Positions 10,379 through 21,869 are shown, counted from the stretch's first letter. The stretch is DNA of 64,000 bases from Siniperca chuatsi (GCF_020085105.1 NC_058062.1:24523562-24587561); one strand, 5' to 3'. The notes: generated by a model not told the origin, from the letters alone. Translations and numbers: made by a program.

Positions 10379-13246
10379 CAGTGTGTGAATTCATTAACAG
10401 TAAAAACTAACTGTTAAAAAGACCAATCAGAAACAGAGGCACAAACTGCTGCAGGAAATCAGCCAAATGACCACTCACAGAGAGGGACCACTGAAAAAAG
10501 ACCAAAACTCAAAACCATGAGTCGGATGACTGACAGCTTTCCCCTGTGCCCGTCAGAAGACTTTGCTGAACATGCAGATATGTAGTCAGAATAATAAAGA
10601 TGTGAAGGAGCTGCAGCATTCACACTAATGATGAGTGCTTAAGATGGGTCCTGCTTTATTACGTTTTTGAGGCTCTGTTTTAAAAAGCGTAACTGTGTCA
10701 AATTGGCAAAGCCGGCCATGCTGGAAGCAAGCATCTGACACCTGCTGGAGGGGATGAACAACCACTGCCCTCGCTTCATATAAACTGGAACTAAATTTCA
10801 CTTTGTTTGTCAGCCATATGTTATCTGGGCATGCTGGGATTTCCCCCTCAGTTCAAGAGAAGCCACAGGCAAACATTTTAAGTTGAACTGAGCGTGCACA
10901 GGTCTCCTGCAGGGCAGCTAAAGTTGCCATCTACAATACAGAATGTGACTACACTTATCTGAAGGTAAACCTCTTATCCTTGATAATACTTGAAATTTCA
11001 TTCATATATGTCTGCTAACAGCAGCCAGCACATTCAGTTCGGATTCTGGTCATTTACTTTTTCTTTTGACTTCCTACATTTCCCACAATTCGCTCCGGCA
11101 AACCCAGAGAGGGGACGTAAAATATTGGTCTTCAATTGGTTTCTGACATCTGACGTGACAGGACATGATGTGATGCGACATGAGATGATGCACGTGGCAC
11201 ACGGGACAGGATATGGTGGTGGCATGACACCTGGGCTGACGTGGCCCAAATCACCTGGCCACATGGTGTGGCATAATGTGGCCTGATGTAACACGAAGGG
11301 ACGTGGCATGATGATGCAAAACGTGTGGTAACATAACGCTACATGATATGCTCTCCTAGTATATGTGGGAACCAGAAAAATGCATCAGTACAGCAACACT
11401 GAGCTAGAAATGTAAGAACTATCACCACTGGATGATTCCTCTGTTGATCTATGATTTAAAAACATGGACACATTAAAATGTCATTCAGAAAAGGATCTTC
11501 AGTTGGTGCTGAACATGTGAGAAAAAACAGAATTCCATCCTCAAAGTGAGATATTCATTAATACTCACACGCTGTCATAGCCCTCAGGACCACTCGTTAA
11601 GCTAACCAACTTCCTGCCTGGAATATAGCCCCCCCCCCATGAGATCTGTACATTCCTGTCCTGTCTTAGCAGCAGGAACCCTGCAGAACTGCAGAGAAGA
11701 CTCAGCCCCTTCTCACTGCCCCTGCAGAACGAAGTGACTGTCTGACGGGTACAGCTTTCTCTCCGATCTCTTCCCTGTTTTGTAAAATAAAGCGTTGATT
11801 GCACTTTGAGGAGAGGAACGAGTAAGGAGTCTGCATCCTTCTGCTGTCTGGAAGCTGTCGCTGCCTCATGGGCTGGAGATGAATGTGTTAGGTACATACC
11901 CAGACAGGCCGAGTCCGTCAGAGTACATCACAAGCGCTTCCTCTCACGGCTCTCCGCTCTAATCTTTGGATTACTCAGCACTTTAACCAAATGAGCAATG
12001 CATCAGAGGCAGACCTGTGTGTGACCTCCTGCTGAAGGTGCAACGCTGCATGCAGCAACTTTCTCTACTTGTATGTTTATGATATTGTTTAAGGGGCTTG
12101 TGGCTCGAATGGCACTAGTTTGAATCGAAAACCGATATTTGGCAGATGTTGCTCACAGTGTAGAACTCAGAGTGTAGAACTCAGAGTGCAGAACTCAGAG
12201 TGCAGAACTCAGAGTGCAGAACTCACAGTGTAGAACTCAGAGTGTAGAACTCAGTGTAGAACTCAGAGTGCAGAACTCAGAGTGTAGAACTCAGTGTAGA
12301 ACTCAGAGTGCAGAACTCAGAGTGTAGAACTCACAGTGCAGAACTCAGAGTGTAGAACTCAGTGCAGAACTCACAGTGTAGAACTCACAGTGTAGAACTC
12401 AGTGTAGAACACACAGTGTAGAACTCACAGTGTAGAACTCAGAGTGTAGAACTCACAGTGTAGAACTCACAGTGTAGAACTCAGAGTGTAGAACTCACAG
12501 TGTAGAACTCAGTGTAGAACTCACAGTGTAGAACTCACAGTGTAGAACTCACAGTGTAGAACTCAGAGTGTAGAACTCACAGTGTAGAACTCACAGTGTA
12601 GAACTCAGAGTGTAGAACACACAGTGTAGAACTCAGAGTGTAGAACTCACAGTGTAGAACACACAGTGTAGAACTCAGTGTAGAACTCAGAGTGTAGAAC
12701 TCAGTGTAGAACACACAGTGTAGAACTCAGAGTGTAGAACTCACAGTGTAGAACTCAGTGTAGAACTCAGAGTGTAGAACTGCAGCAGTATGCTACAGTG
12801 GGCAGCTCCCAGGGGTCTGTGATCAGAGGGCTACTGCAGCAACCCTGACCTAATTCCATTAGGTGTGACATGGACTTGTGTCCAGCAGAGGCTGAAACAT
12901 CCTGGCTGCCATTACTGTGACAACACCAGGGACCCTTTCTAAAGCTTTGGGATGTTTTCCAGAGCCACACAGGACATTACACAGCTGTGGCAGTCAGCTG
13001 ACTGATGGTCCAGCTGGTGACTGAATGTGTGGTGGGGTGTCTCTGGGAACGAGCTGACTCACTTAGTTTGGCCACAACTGAATTTTCTGTGACTAAGTGC
13101 ATAGGTGTCTAATTTCAGGGAGAAAGCAGGCAGCTCGTTATCTGCCCGCGTGCTTACGTGGAGTCTTGGTTGAAGGAGGCGCAGCCAAACCGGAGCCCCG
13201 GTCCGTCCGATCCGCCAGGCCCGCCGGCACCCTCTCCGGTCTCCAT
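8325..13246 (-). CDS. wipi1: WD repeat domain phosphoinositide-interacting protein 1, 5' coding exons (partial)
   Basis: Two coding exons of a PROPPIN-family protein, which binds PI3P at forming autophagosomes and helps recruit the lipidation machinery. Exon 1 coding part is 13246 down to 13158 (ATG at 13246-13244, 29 codons plus 2 nt): a Gly-rich start, then 'FGCASFNQDST', the family's first beta strand. Its donor is GTAAGC. Exon 2 is 8407 down to 8325 after a TTGCAG acceptor; it completes the Thr codon and reads 'SLALGTKTGYKLFSL' then 'VEKLDCIHESG', closer to human WIPI1 as I remember it than to WIPI2. The exon 2 donor is GTCAGT, a weaker but usable site. The remaining seven-bladed propeller, including the phosphoinositide-binding FRRG motif, is not here and should lie left of base 1. 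Intron 1 is 4750 bp and carries a minisatellite and MITEs. Assignment is firm for exon pairing and phase; the 1-versus-2 paralogue call is likely. Confidence 0.88.
8955..9262 (-). repeat. MITE-like element, family E (copy 1)
   Basis: This block is related, in opposite orientation, to 40662-40985: both carry 'ggatcctacgtttcccat' (here as its complement), a 'gatgacatca' region and a 'cagtttactcatc' region. A near-perfect palindrome sits inside at 9081-9108 (13-bp arms around TG). There is no coding capacity; it is in wipi1 intron 1. Confidence 0.65.
9263..11139. other. wipi1 intron 1 sequence, mostly unremarkable; GT microsatellite inside
   Basis: A GT run lies at about 10354-10378. Short duplicated phrases ('agctgaaagtatgc', 'ttattttgaaaat') occur between 9930 and 10300. 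No exon-like open frame with splice sites was found on either strand. Confidence 0.5.
11140..11345. repeat. Degenerate tandem array of 'acatgatgtg'-like words
   Basis: Roughly 200 bp are built from variants of a 10-12 bp word mixing 'gacatgatg', 'gacgtggc' and 'acatggtg'. No unit is repeated exactly, which suggests an old decayed minisatellite. The open frames across it on both strands are a consequence of the periodic composition. Confidence 0.5.
12153..12782. repeat. 14-bp minisatellite in wipi1 intron 1
   Basis: About 630 bp of tandem units of the form 'agtgtagaactcac' or 'agtgcagaactcag', mostly 14 bp with interspersed 12-bp units ('agtgtagaactc'). Variation is almost confined to three positions (T/C in 'gtag/gcag', C/G after 'actca', and 'actc/acac'). 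Both edges are sharp. It ends about 375 bp from the exon 1 donor of wipi1. There are no spacers, so it is not a CRISPR array. Confidence 0.95.
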
Positions 13247-13640
13247 CCCGATTCCCAGCGACCTCCTTCCCTCCCTCCGCCCTGGTTTGGAGGCCTGGGA
13301 TCGGCTGCACCTCTTCACTCGATGTCGGCCGAAGACCTTGGCCCGGGTGGTGAGCGCGCGGGTTTCTCTGCTGGAGACGGATCACAGTTCCGTTTCAGTG
13401 GATTCTTTTACAGGCCGGTTCTCCAACCCTGGCAGAAAACAAGGGGGACAGCAGCAAAACAAGAACAGCTGACCGCGCTGCGTCACGTGTCCGCCTCCTA
13501 CGATTGGCAGGCAGCGAGACCACGGGGTCGCTGGCTTCTATTGTGATAGGTCAGCCGTGCAGCAGCGTGTTTTTATTGGCTGCTAGGGCGGAGTGGGCGG
13601 TGTCCGTGCCCGTCCATTCATGCAGCCCTGACTCTCAGAC
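13247..13640 (-). promoter_or_regulatory. wipi1: wipi1 5' UTR and CpG-rich promoter with E-box and two CCAAT boxes
   Basis: From exon 1 to about 13640 the DNA is rich in CpG, unlike the AT-rich surroundings. Read on the gene's strand, CCAAT boxes lie at 13575-13579 and 13503-13507. A CACGTG E-box lies at 13484-13489; its extended form on the gene strand, GACACGTGAC, matches nine of ten bases of the CLEAR consensus bound by TFEB/TFE3. The start codon is about 240 bp downstream of the E-box. The exact transcription start is not visible. The open frames on the plus strand across this island are composition artefacts. Confidence 0.6.
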
Positions 13641-13998
13641 TGCAGCGGAGGACACGAGACACCAAACGTGGAAATACAGTCAAACATGATTATTTTTGCA
13701 GTTAAAATTCGTACCAAAGCCTCAAGGCACGAGCCATAACTTGTGTTATGGCTCAATAAATGTCATCTCACATGGCTGAACCGCAGGTTATTAGTCGTTG
13801 TGCACCATCATAGGCCGTAAGGGAGCTGTAGGAGCAGAGTGAAGTGCTCATTTTCTGCTTTGATGAAATTCAGTTGTATATGTCTAATATATCAGAAGAT
13901 CCTACATTTAGAAAATGCCTTTCTTCATGTTTTTCATATGCGCATATTGGCTTATACTCACGGCAATGTAAATATGTTTATCTGTCAAGGGATTAAAC

Positions 13999-15157
13999 AT
14001 AGGCTACTTAAGACGTGTGGTCCCTCATTCGTCCAGGAGTGTTCTATCGTAGAAAAGGTTTCAGTCGTAGTCATCTGGACACTGTTTTCAGAATCTACAC
14101 TCAGAGGAAAGGAGTGTACAGGAAATCAACACATACGGATCAATACCTGCTCTTTGACTCACACCATCCACTACAGCACAAGCTGGGTGTAATCCGGACA
14201 TTACAACACAGAGCCCAAGAAGTGCCCACCGGTTCAGAGGGTAAGAAGAAAGAGGAGAGGCATGTCCAGAATGCACTCTCAGCCTGTGGTTATCCTACTT
14301 GGGCGATCAACAAAGTTAAAAGAGCCAAAAAACAGGACAAAAGTGGAACTGAACCGAGAAGGAACGGTGTCTCCATCCCTTATGTATCTGGACTGTCTGA
14401 AAAACTACAAAGGATCTTTAGACAGCACGATGTTCCTGTTTTCTTTAAACCAGGCAACACTTTGAGACAGAAACTCGTTCACCCTAAGGACAGGTTACCC
14501 ACACAGAAACAGAGCGATGTAGTTTACTCCATTCAGTGCAGTGAGGAAAACTGCAAAGAACGGTACATAGGTGAGACCAAACAGCCACTACACAAAAGAC
14601 TTCATCAGCACAGACGACACGCTGACTCAGGATTGCAGAGTGCCATGCATTTGCATTTAAAAGCTACAAACCGCACATTTGAAGACAGTGAGGTGAAGAG
14701 TCTAAGTAGAGAGAAGAGCTGGTTTGAAAGAGGAGTCAAAGAAGCCATTTTGTGAAAAAAGAAAACCCCTCTTTGAACAGAAATGGTGGTCTGAGATTCA
14801 ACCTGCCAACGATCTACCACAGTGTATTAACACCGTGGTCAAGCCAGTCACATGCTAATCAGGTACTGAACAGTGATGAGGGAGGTGCAGCCAGAGAACA
14901 ACAGGCCTGATTACTGATTACTGGGCCATCATGGAAACTATTAGGTCAGTTTCAGGTGAAACTAGCTATTAACAGATACTCAGGAAGACTCCTTCCTGAG
15001 TATCTGCTTACATAACACAGAGTAGCTTAAATTTCCAGTTCCCGTTCCATTTTTTCACAATTGAGAATGACTTCCGGATGGGAGCCGAAACGTCTTGATT
15101 CTGAAAACAGCGTCCAGATGACTACGGCCGAAACCTTTTCTATGATAGGCTACTTAA
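13999..15157 (+). mobile_element. Penelope-like element, 5'-truncated, with 13-bp target site duplication
   Basis: The element body spans 14012-15144 and is flanked by perfect copies of ATAGGCTACTTAA (13999-14011 and 15145-15157). Its left end (14012-14097) is an inverted copy of its right end (about 15060-15144), as in elements with inverted terminal pLTR pieces. Between them lies one open frame, 14015-14755, whose conserved part covers the linker and GIY-YIG endonuclease of the Penelope polyprotein; the reverse transcriptase core is absent. The same ends occur in the palindromic insertion at 39366-39634. The target-duplication length suits Penelope-like elements. Confidence 0.85.
14015..14755 (+). 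CDS. GIY-YIG endonuclease part of a Penelope-like polyprotein (truncated)
   Basis: A 246-codon open frame, the longest uninterrupted one in the window. The first 35 or so residues are read from the terminal inverted repeat and are not conserved protein. From residue 41 the 'TDQYLLFDSHHPL' and 'GVIRTLQHRA' blocks match the region after RT in Penelope-like polyproteins. The GIY-YIG nuclease follows: 'VVYSIQC' at 169-175, Cys175 and Cys180 (spaced as in the CCHH-type linker), 'YIGETKQ' at 184-190, Arg195, His198, and a C-terminal 'ERGVKEAI' containing the probable metal-binding Glu243. The nuclease would nick target DNA for insertion. Without RT this copy cannot move itself. The frame has no stop, so the insertion may be young, or intact by chance. 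Confidence 0.85.
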   Translation: MWSLIRPGVFYRRKGFSRSHLDTVFRIYTQRKGVYRKSTHTDQYLLFDSHHPLQHKLGVIRTLQHRAQEVPTGSEGKKKEERHVQNALSACGYPTWAINKVKRAKKQDKSGTEPRRNGVSIPYVSGLSEKLQRIFRQHDVPVFFKPGNTLRQKLVHPKDRLPTQKQSDVVYSIQCSEENCKERYIGETKQPLHKRLHQHRRHADSGLQSAMHLHLKATNRTFEDSEVKSLSREKSWFERGVKEAIL

Positions 15158-15560
15158 ACATTTTCACAATAAATATTCATACTATGACCACTTTGACTCA
15201 ATCTATATGATTCATAATCCGGTGCGAAGAAATCAAGGGGCCCCAAGCGCTGCTGTCTTAGCCCTGGGCAGGAATCCACAGACCCCCCCCAAGAATCCAG
15301 AGGAGGGCAGCAGCCAGAAGAGTGAACAGAGGCGACAGCGTCATCGGGGTTATTTCCACCTTTTTTCTTTGGAAATCTCCTCCAGAGCCACAGAAGACAT
15401 TATACAACAGGTGTCACAGGCTGCGTACTCCCCATGGAGGCAGTAGAGTAGTAACACAAAAAGAAAGTAATAACTTAGAAATACATCAAACATATGCAGT
15501 CGGAAAGTGAGTAAAAATTAGAAACATGTCAATACACTGAATACACAACATTCAAATGTT
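15158..15560. other. Intergenic sequence between the Penelope-like insertion and arpc1
   Basis: A short block at 15300-15440 ('ctccagagccacagaagac') resembles part of the MITE at 8955-9262. No gene is seen otherwise. It marks the space between wipi1 upstream DNA and the 3' end of arpc1. Confidence 0.5.
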
Positions 15561-15575
15561 GAAGAACAAATATCC

Positions 15576-15584
15576 TCTTTATTT
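15576..15584 (-). terminator. Candidate polyadenylation signal of arpc1
   Basis: On the minus strand AATAAATAAA lies about 95 bp beyond the candidate stop codon of arpc1 (15678-15676). Position and sequence suit cleavage and polyadenylation of a short 3' UTR. This supports the idea that the last exon lies near 15.7 kb, but it is an AT-rich tract and could be chance. Confidence 0.45.
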
Positions 15585-15675
15585 ATTTTTATTTTTTTGG
15601 GACAAATATCACAAAGCGCATCAGTAGTTCAGTTATACACCCCAACAGAGTGGTTGATAGGATGCGTTGGTTGGC

Positions 15676-18600
15676 TCACCCTCTGGCAAGCTGCAGTGTC
15701 TCAGTGCTGCACAATAAGAGGACACACATGTTAGAGTGGATCCTGCAGCGTCCGAGGTGCTGCTTTGAAGGCAGACAGCAGTAGATTATGTAATAGGTTT
15801 GGACTGCAGCTGACAGCTGATACTGGGTGCAGACATTCAATACTTTAATCAGCGCTTCCTTCAGAATGTCATCAGCATGAAAAAGTCTCTTTAAAACTAT
15901 CTTGGGTCTCTTGAATGACATTATTCATAAAACAGATTTCACAACCATCACTCAAAAATCATTTTGCTCTGTGAGTGTGACCAATTGCATTTTGTATATG
16001 TACATTTTGACTGAACTACTTTTCCAGTGATTATGTGATTAAGTCACAGTGCACCTTAATCGCCACGTTTCCTCCAAGTTCACTGCTGTGGGGATTTGGA
16101 AATCAGATTCTTCTGTGTTCAACTGTAATAACGTATGATGACTGAAGTGGCGTCATAGAGTTAAGTCACGATATTTGGTCAAATTTTCCATTATATTTCC
16201 AAATGACTAATATCCATTAAAGGAATTAAATAGCTGTATTTTATGTGATTATTTGCAGAATATCCACCTTCAATACAGAAATTAACCTCCAATTAAAATA
16301 CTGTAAAGGGTCCATGTTTAAGATGATTGCATTAAAATACAATAGAGTAATAATCCTTACAGTGAAGTTACTAAATCCCAGCTTCTGTTTTGTATTGAAG
16401 ACAGAGATTGACACATGTACCTTAAAATCCCAGATCACCATGGCTCCATCCAGACCCACACTGCTGAACTTCTCCACTTTGGATTTCTCCCCAGATACAA
16501 CACACAGCTGGCTGCAGGACACAACACATGCACCCAGGCTTACAAAAGCTGAACTGTAAAGGTCTTATATTGTCCTCAATAATAATAATAATAATAAAGC
16601 TCCAAGCAGCCATAGCTGGTCCATTGCACAACTGTTGATTATTGAGTAACAGCTGTGAAAGAAAAAACAAGATAGCTCGGAACACTTGCTGTAGTGTGGC
16701 TATAGAGACATGAACAGATGTTCACATGTTGCCACAGAGACAAAGAATTCAAATATGGCCACACATACAAGCAGAAATATGCTGATAGATGTCCTCCTAT
16801 GAGAGAACTGAGGCACACAGACATTGGTTTTAACAGTGATTTCTAGAGACAATCAGAGCTCACCCAGAGTTTCACACTTGTACAGTTTAACATGCAGAAC
16901 AACAAGAGACCACATACTTACCTGGGATAAGAACATGCCGATTCATGTCTGTTAAGTGCACAAACCTAAGAGTCCTTGACTTTTTGGAGGATCAGTGAGT
17001 CAGACTCTATACATGCTACAGGTAACAGTCAGAGAGCACATACCTCCAGCAAGGCCACACAGGCCTATAAAGCTGTAGTTTAAATAACAGAAACTCTTTA
17101 TAAAAATACTTAATTTGCATGTGGGTCCCGACCTGCACCAAAATACACAACACAATCATGCTGACTGGCTGCTGACTTTTGGAGACTTCCCACATCAGCC
17201 TGGGTTAAGGATGAACTGTGCAAAGTTTCACGTCAGGCAAACTCATGACCATTCAGTCATAGCCATTAGAATGAATGTCACGCAACAAAGGTCCACCCGG
17301 ACACGAACCAGGAGCTTTGTGGTCCGTGGTTGGTGCCTTAACCTCTAGGCCACCAGGGTGCCTCAACTTTTCCACCAAATTTTATCTGAAATCTGTCAAC
17401 ACATATTTGAAATATCCTGCTAAACATAGCTGTTTCCCTTTAAAGTAGCATCATAACCTCTACTAAGGAGGTCCTAATGTTCCTTTAAAGGGAAACCGCA
17501 GTGGCCCTTACGTGATGCTGTTCTGGTGAAGGGTGCCCGGCTCGCTGCTCTCCTCCTCAGTGGCCCTCTTGTCCAGGTTACGGAAGTGTTGCATGGCTGA
17601 CATGCTGCCCTTGGAGGTCTGCTTGGCGATGTCCAGCTTCTTCACAAACGCCAGAGTGCCTGGACCCTTATAGGTGAACTGGTAGGGGCAGCAATCATGA
17701 CCCTAACAGAAAAGAGATTGAGAATATAAGTACAAAGAAGCTTAATTATCACCATATCTGTGCCCTTAAAGCTGCATTTCACAGTTTGACAACCCCAAAT
17801 AAAAGCAAGAGTTACATTTTGAGGACTTCATTACCCTTAAATTCTGTGTCTTGACCAAGAGGAAGACCGATTAGAATTGGGATAGTTGTTGGCAGTCATT
17901 ACAGTAGAGTCCCTATCACAAACTTCAGTCCTATAGTCGATTACAAAAAAATGGACTTACTAAAATTCTACCTTTTTCTTAATTTCTGTAAGAATTCAAA
18001 ATATCGGAACATAAAAACTAAAGGAGACAAAAGTGGGAATTAAGTCAAGACGGACCAATGAAGCACATGAGCATACAGCAGGCCACCATCGGACTCAGAA
18101 TCAGTATCCTTTATTGATCCCCGAGGGGAAACTCTTTTGTTACAGCAGCTCACTGTCACGTCAGTGCACACAGGAATAGAAGTACTAAGCAAAAAATATA
18201 ATACACTATAATGCAGGTCAGAAAATAAATTAAGTACCAAGTGGGTATGAGTATAAAATAAAATAAGTGTGAAGTACAAAGTGGGTTTACCGGTTGATGA
18301 TCATAATACGGTATAAAAGTATAGGTAAACTTCCCTTTTGGTAGATTTTCTTCCAAAAAAACTTTATCTTTATTGTAATAAGGGGAAACAATTAGATAAA
18401 ATTAAGTAAATATTAGTCAGTCATGACTGTTGTTGCTGATGAATGTGGATATTCAGTTTTAAAAATGTTTGTTGGAGAGAGCGAGGTTCATGTAGTCAAG
18501 CTGTTACTGGATGGCTTTAAAAGATTTCCTATCAAGTCATTCTTGTGTTCTTGGACAAGTGTTTCTAAAAGGAGACCTCCAAGTCACTAAATATTTTTCT

Positions 18601-19500
18601 TTCAGTGTTTAAATAGCAGCCAAGATACTCTACTACTAGTTATTATCAAAGGAAAAGAGGAGGTAGGGAAGCTAATAAGGAAGCATTTTAATGTTACAAG
18701 ACACAGAACACACCCATAGCCTGTGCTTTGAGGCTAGTGTTGAGATATTTGTTCTTCAGTGGAAGAAATGTCTTTATTTACATTGTAGTATTACTACTTT
18801 TACTTAAAGGTCCAGTGTGTAGGATTTAGTGGCATCTAGCAGTTTGCAAGTGGAAGCAAGCTGAAAACACAACATTTACAAATTATCACCTTATAAAGTT
18901 GATATGGCTAACGCTTTAGCAAGCAGTTGCCTATTTACACATCTGGCAGCCACAGAGCAAAATTAGTATATCTGGCTCTTCAGCTGCTAGATGCTCCGCT
19001 ATGTTCAGCAGCTGCTCTCTGACGGAGTCTGGCTGCTGTCTGCCGCTGAGCAGCTCGAGTTCAGCGGCTTCATCAGAGCTTTTTACTGGAAACAGCTGGC
19101 TGCTGCTGGAAACAAAGTTCAATCCAATTTTATTTATATAGCACCAATTCATAACAGATGTTATCTCACTGCACTTTTCCTATAGAGCAGGTCTAGACCA
19201 GACTCTTTATAATATTATTGCTCATGGTGGGATTTGTGAGCCAAAGTTTGCGACCCAAAACCAAAACAATGCTAAAAGATGCTACAAAGCTCTATAGAGT
19301 TGAGGGGAACTGCAGAGTTGGTGATATTTCTCTTCAGCGTTCATCATTATGAGGGACTCCGTTCACATTGTACGTAGTAATTTGATCCATTGTTAATATA
19401 AAAATATTAATTATTGCAGCTTTAAATTACTTGAATAAGTACAGCAGTTGATCATCTCTTCCTCTTAAGAACCTTAAGAACTCATGCTTGGAGTTGCTAG

Positions 19501-19532
<32 letters not shown>

Positions 19533-21818
19533 ACACACACATACACACACACACACACACACACAGCAGGTGGTAGTTACCGCAGCAACAATCTCAGTGG
19601 GGCTGACATAGAGCACACTCAGCAGTGGCAGATGGTCGGTGATCAGCTGGGTTACCCTGAATGGACAGAGGTCAGAAAGGTGGTGGTGATATAATGTCCA
19701 AAGACACCTGTGAATAAGTTGATTTATGTTGGAAATTGAAACTTCTGGCAGATATCTAGTCACTGATCCCTTTGTGACAGACACTTTCTCAAAATTAAGT
19801 AGGCACTTAATCTCCATTTTAGCTGAACATTAATACTGATCATACTGATCAGTGACGGAATAAGTGGCTTTGCAGCAGTACTCACTCCTTCCCCTGGGCT
19901 GCATCAACCACAGTGATGCTGCTGTTGTGGGCCACCCAGGCCAGCTGGCCTCCGCTGTGGGAGAAGGAGACGCTGTGCACCCAGCCTCCACAGTCTTTAT
20001 GCTCCAGCAGCACCTCCCCAAAAGGCATTTTGGCCCCCCAGGCAGTTGGTCCGGGCTTGTCCTCGATGTCCTTGATGTAGGCTGAGAAAACCCTGAGAAT
20101 CACAGCATGGAGATCTGTTATAGTTTGTCAGCTTTGGGACCCAACCTTGTGTTGCTTGATGTGCAGTTGGGCACAAAACCTTTAAAGTGGCAATATTATG
20201 CTTTTGGGGGTTTTCCCTTTGCTTTAGTGTGTTATATAGCTTTTTTGTGTGGGAGTTACTGTCTCCCACAGAAATCACTGCTCCTGACCTGGCTGAAACG
20301 CCTCTGTATTATAAAGATATAATACAGATATGCAGTATAAATATGATTAAGGCTGCACTAATCAAAATCAATTATAACAACTCCAAATGAATGTTTATGT
20401 TTCTCTGTGTCTGCTTGATGTGTAAATAGGCAACTGTTTGCTAACAAGTTCGCCATTACAACTTTATAAGGTGACAATCCGTCAGTGTCGTGTTTCCAGC
20501 TTGTTCCGCTGCCCCCAAGTGGGTAAAAAAACAGCAGTTAATGCAGCTTTAAATTAAGACATCTTTTAAAAGGTAGTCAAGAATAGTAAAAATAATTTCT
20601 TACGTTGATAATAATGCAAGTAATTGTTAGGGCTGTACCCGACTCAGAATTGGGTTAGACGAATCGGATTTGACTCAATACGAATATTTGAGTATTCGTT
20701 TCTTTTTTCCATATAGACTATCAAGCAACGCTTTATTGAACTGGTAAATTTTTGAACGGGATTTGGTACGACGTTCAGGGTGACAGCGATGTTCAGATAA
20801 TATAGTAAACAAGCCAAGTTAGCCCTCCGAGCTAATGTGTGCTAGCCACGCTAACTGAAATGTGCAACAACATTTTTTGCCAACACTAGATATCAAACAA
20901 ACGCCAGAGACCATATCGTATTAAGTTGCTGTGAGCTGTGAATTCACCACTTCTAAGCAGAAGGAACATGTCACCCAGTGCAGCAGTGCGGCTCACGGAT
21001 GTGTTTTAAAGGTTTCGGGACAACAGTGGAGCTCTGTGGCTCAGAGGAAGAACACCTGTTAGTAGATACATTCACTGCGGGTTTGAGTCTGCACAGGAGA
21101 ACTGTTGACAGAAAAATATAGAATATTGCTAAACTTAGGGCTCCTAAATCCCAGAAGTCCTCCTCCACACTAATAAAGAAAGGGCTTACTGCAAAAACTC
21201 AGCTCTGGACTAACTTTATTAAACTTCTTGGTGTATTATTCAGACATTTTCTACAAGTGGAGGAGTGAAAGGCACATTGACATATGCTGGAAATTCAAAT
21301 GTGAACTGTTTTAGTTGCTTATTGGCAGTGTGGTCACCTTGCTATCTGTTTGTAGAACTAAGACTCCAGTCTGCTTCCCCTCCTTTACATCACAGTTTTG
21401 GTAGTTGTCTCACCTGCAGTGGAGGTCTGCAGACCCAGCTGCCAGTAGGATGTTGTTGGGATGCCAGTCCAGACTCAGGACTGTGGAGCAAATGGGCTTC
21501 TTGATGTGTTTACTCAGCCACCTGAAAGGGAGGGAGAATGATAAAAACCTGCATTTGAATGTGCTTAGCAAATATCACGGCAATCTGTATATCAGGTAAG
21601 AGGTTCAATTCAATTCAATTGTTATTTATACAGCGCCAATTCATAACAGAAGTTATCTCATTGCACTTTTCCTACAGAGCAGGTCCAGACCGTACTCTTT
21701 ATAATATTAATTACAGAGAACCAACAAATCCCACCATTAGCAAGCATTTGGCGACAGTGGCAAGGAAAAACTTCCTTTAAGAGGCAGAAACCTCGAGCAG
21801 AACCTGACTCAGTGGTGG

Positions 21819-21869
<51 letters not shown>

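Noticed and set aside
11565..11897. 110-codon minus-strand frame in wipi1 intron 1
   Set aside because: No conserved motif and no splice context linking it to wipi1; composition-driven.
12153..12782. CRISPR-like regular repeats
   Set aside because: Units are 12-14 bp and directly adjacent with no spacers; this is a eukaryotic minisatellite in an intron.
13097..13546. 149-codon open frame on the plus strand across the CpG island
   Set aside because: It overlaps wipi1 exon 1 and promoter on the other strand; GC-rich DNA lacks stops. The minus-strand exon has splice and homology support.
15676..15921. 81-codon minus-strand frame as a separate small gene
   Set aside because: No similarity or promoter seen. 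Only its last 31 bases are kept, as the candidate last arpc1 exon.
17299..17361. tRNA gene
   Set aside because: A and B boxes are present but cloverleaf arms do not pair and a body follows, so it is a SINE.
19497..19817. 106-codon minus-strand frame with a Val/Cys run
   Set aside because: It is arpc1 exon 6 extended into flanking intron and the CA microsatellite; only 19656-19581 is exon.
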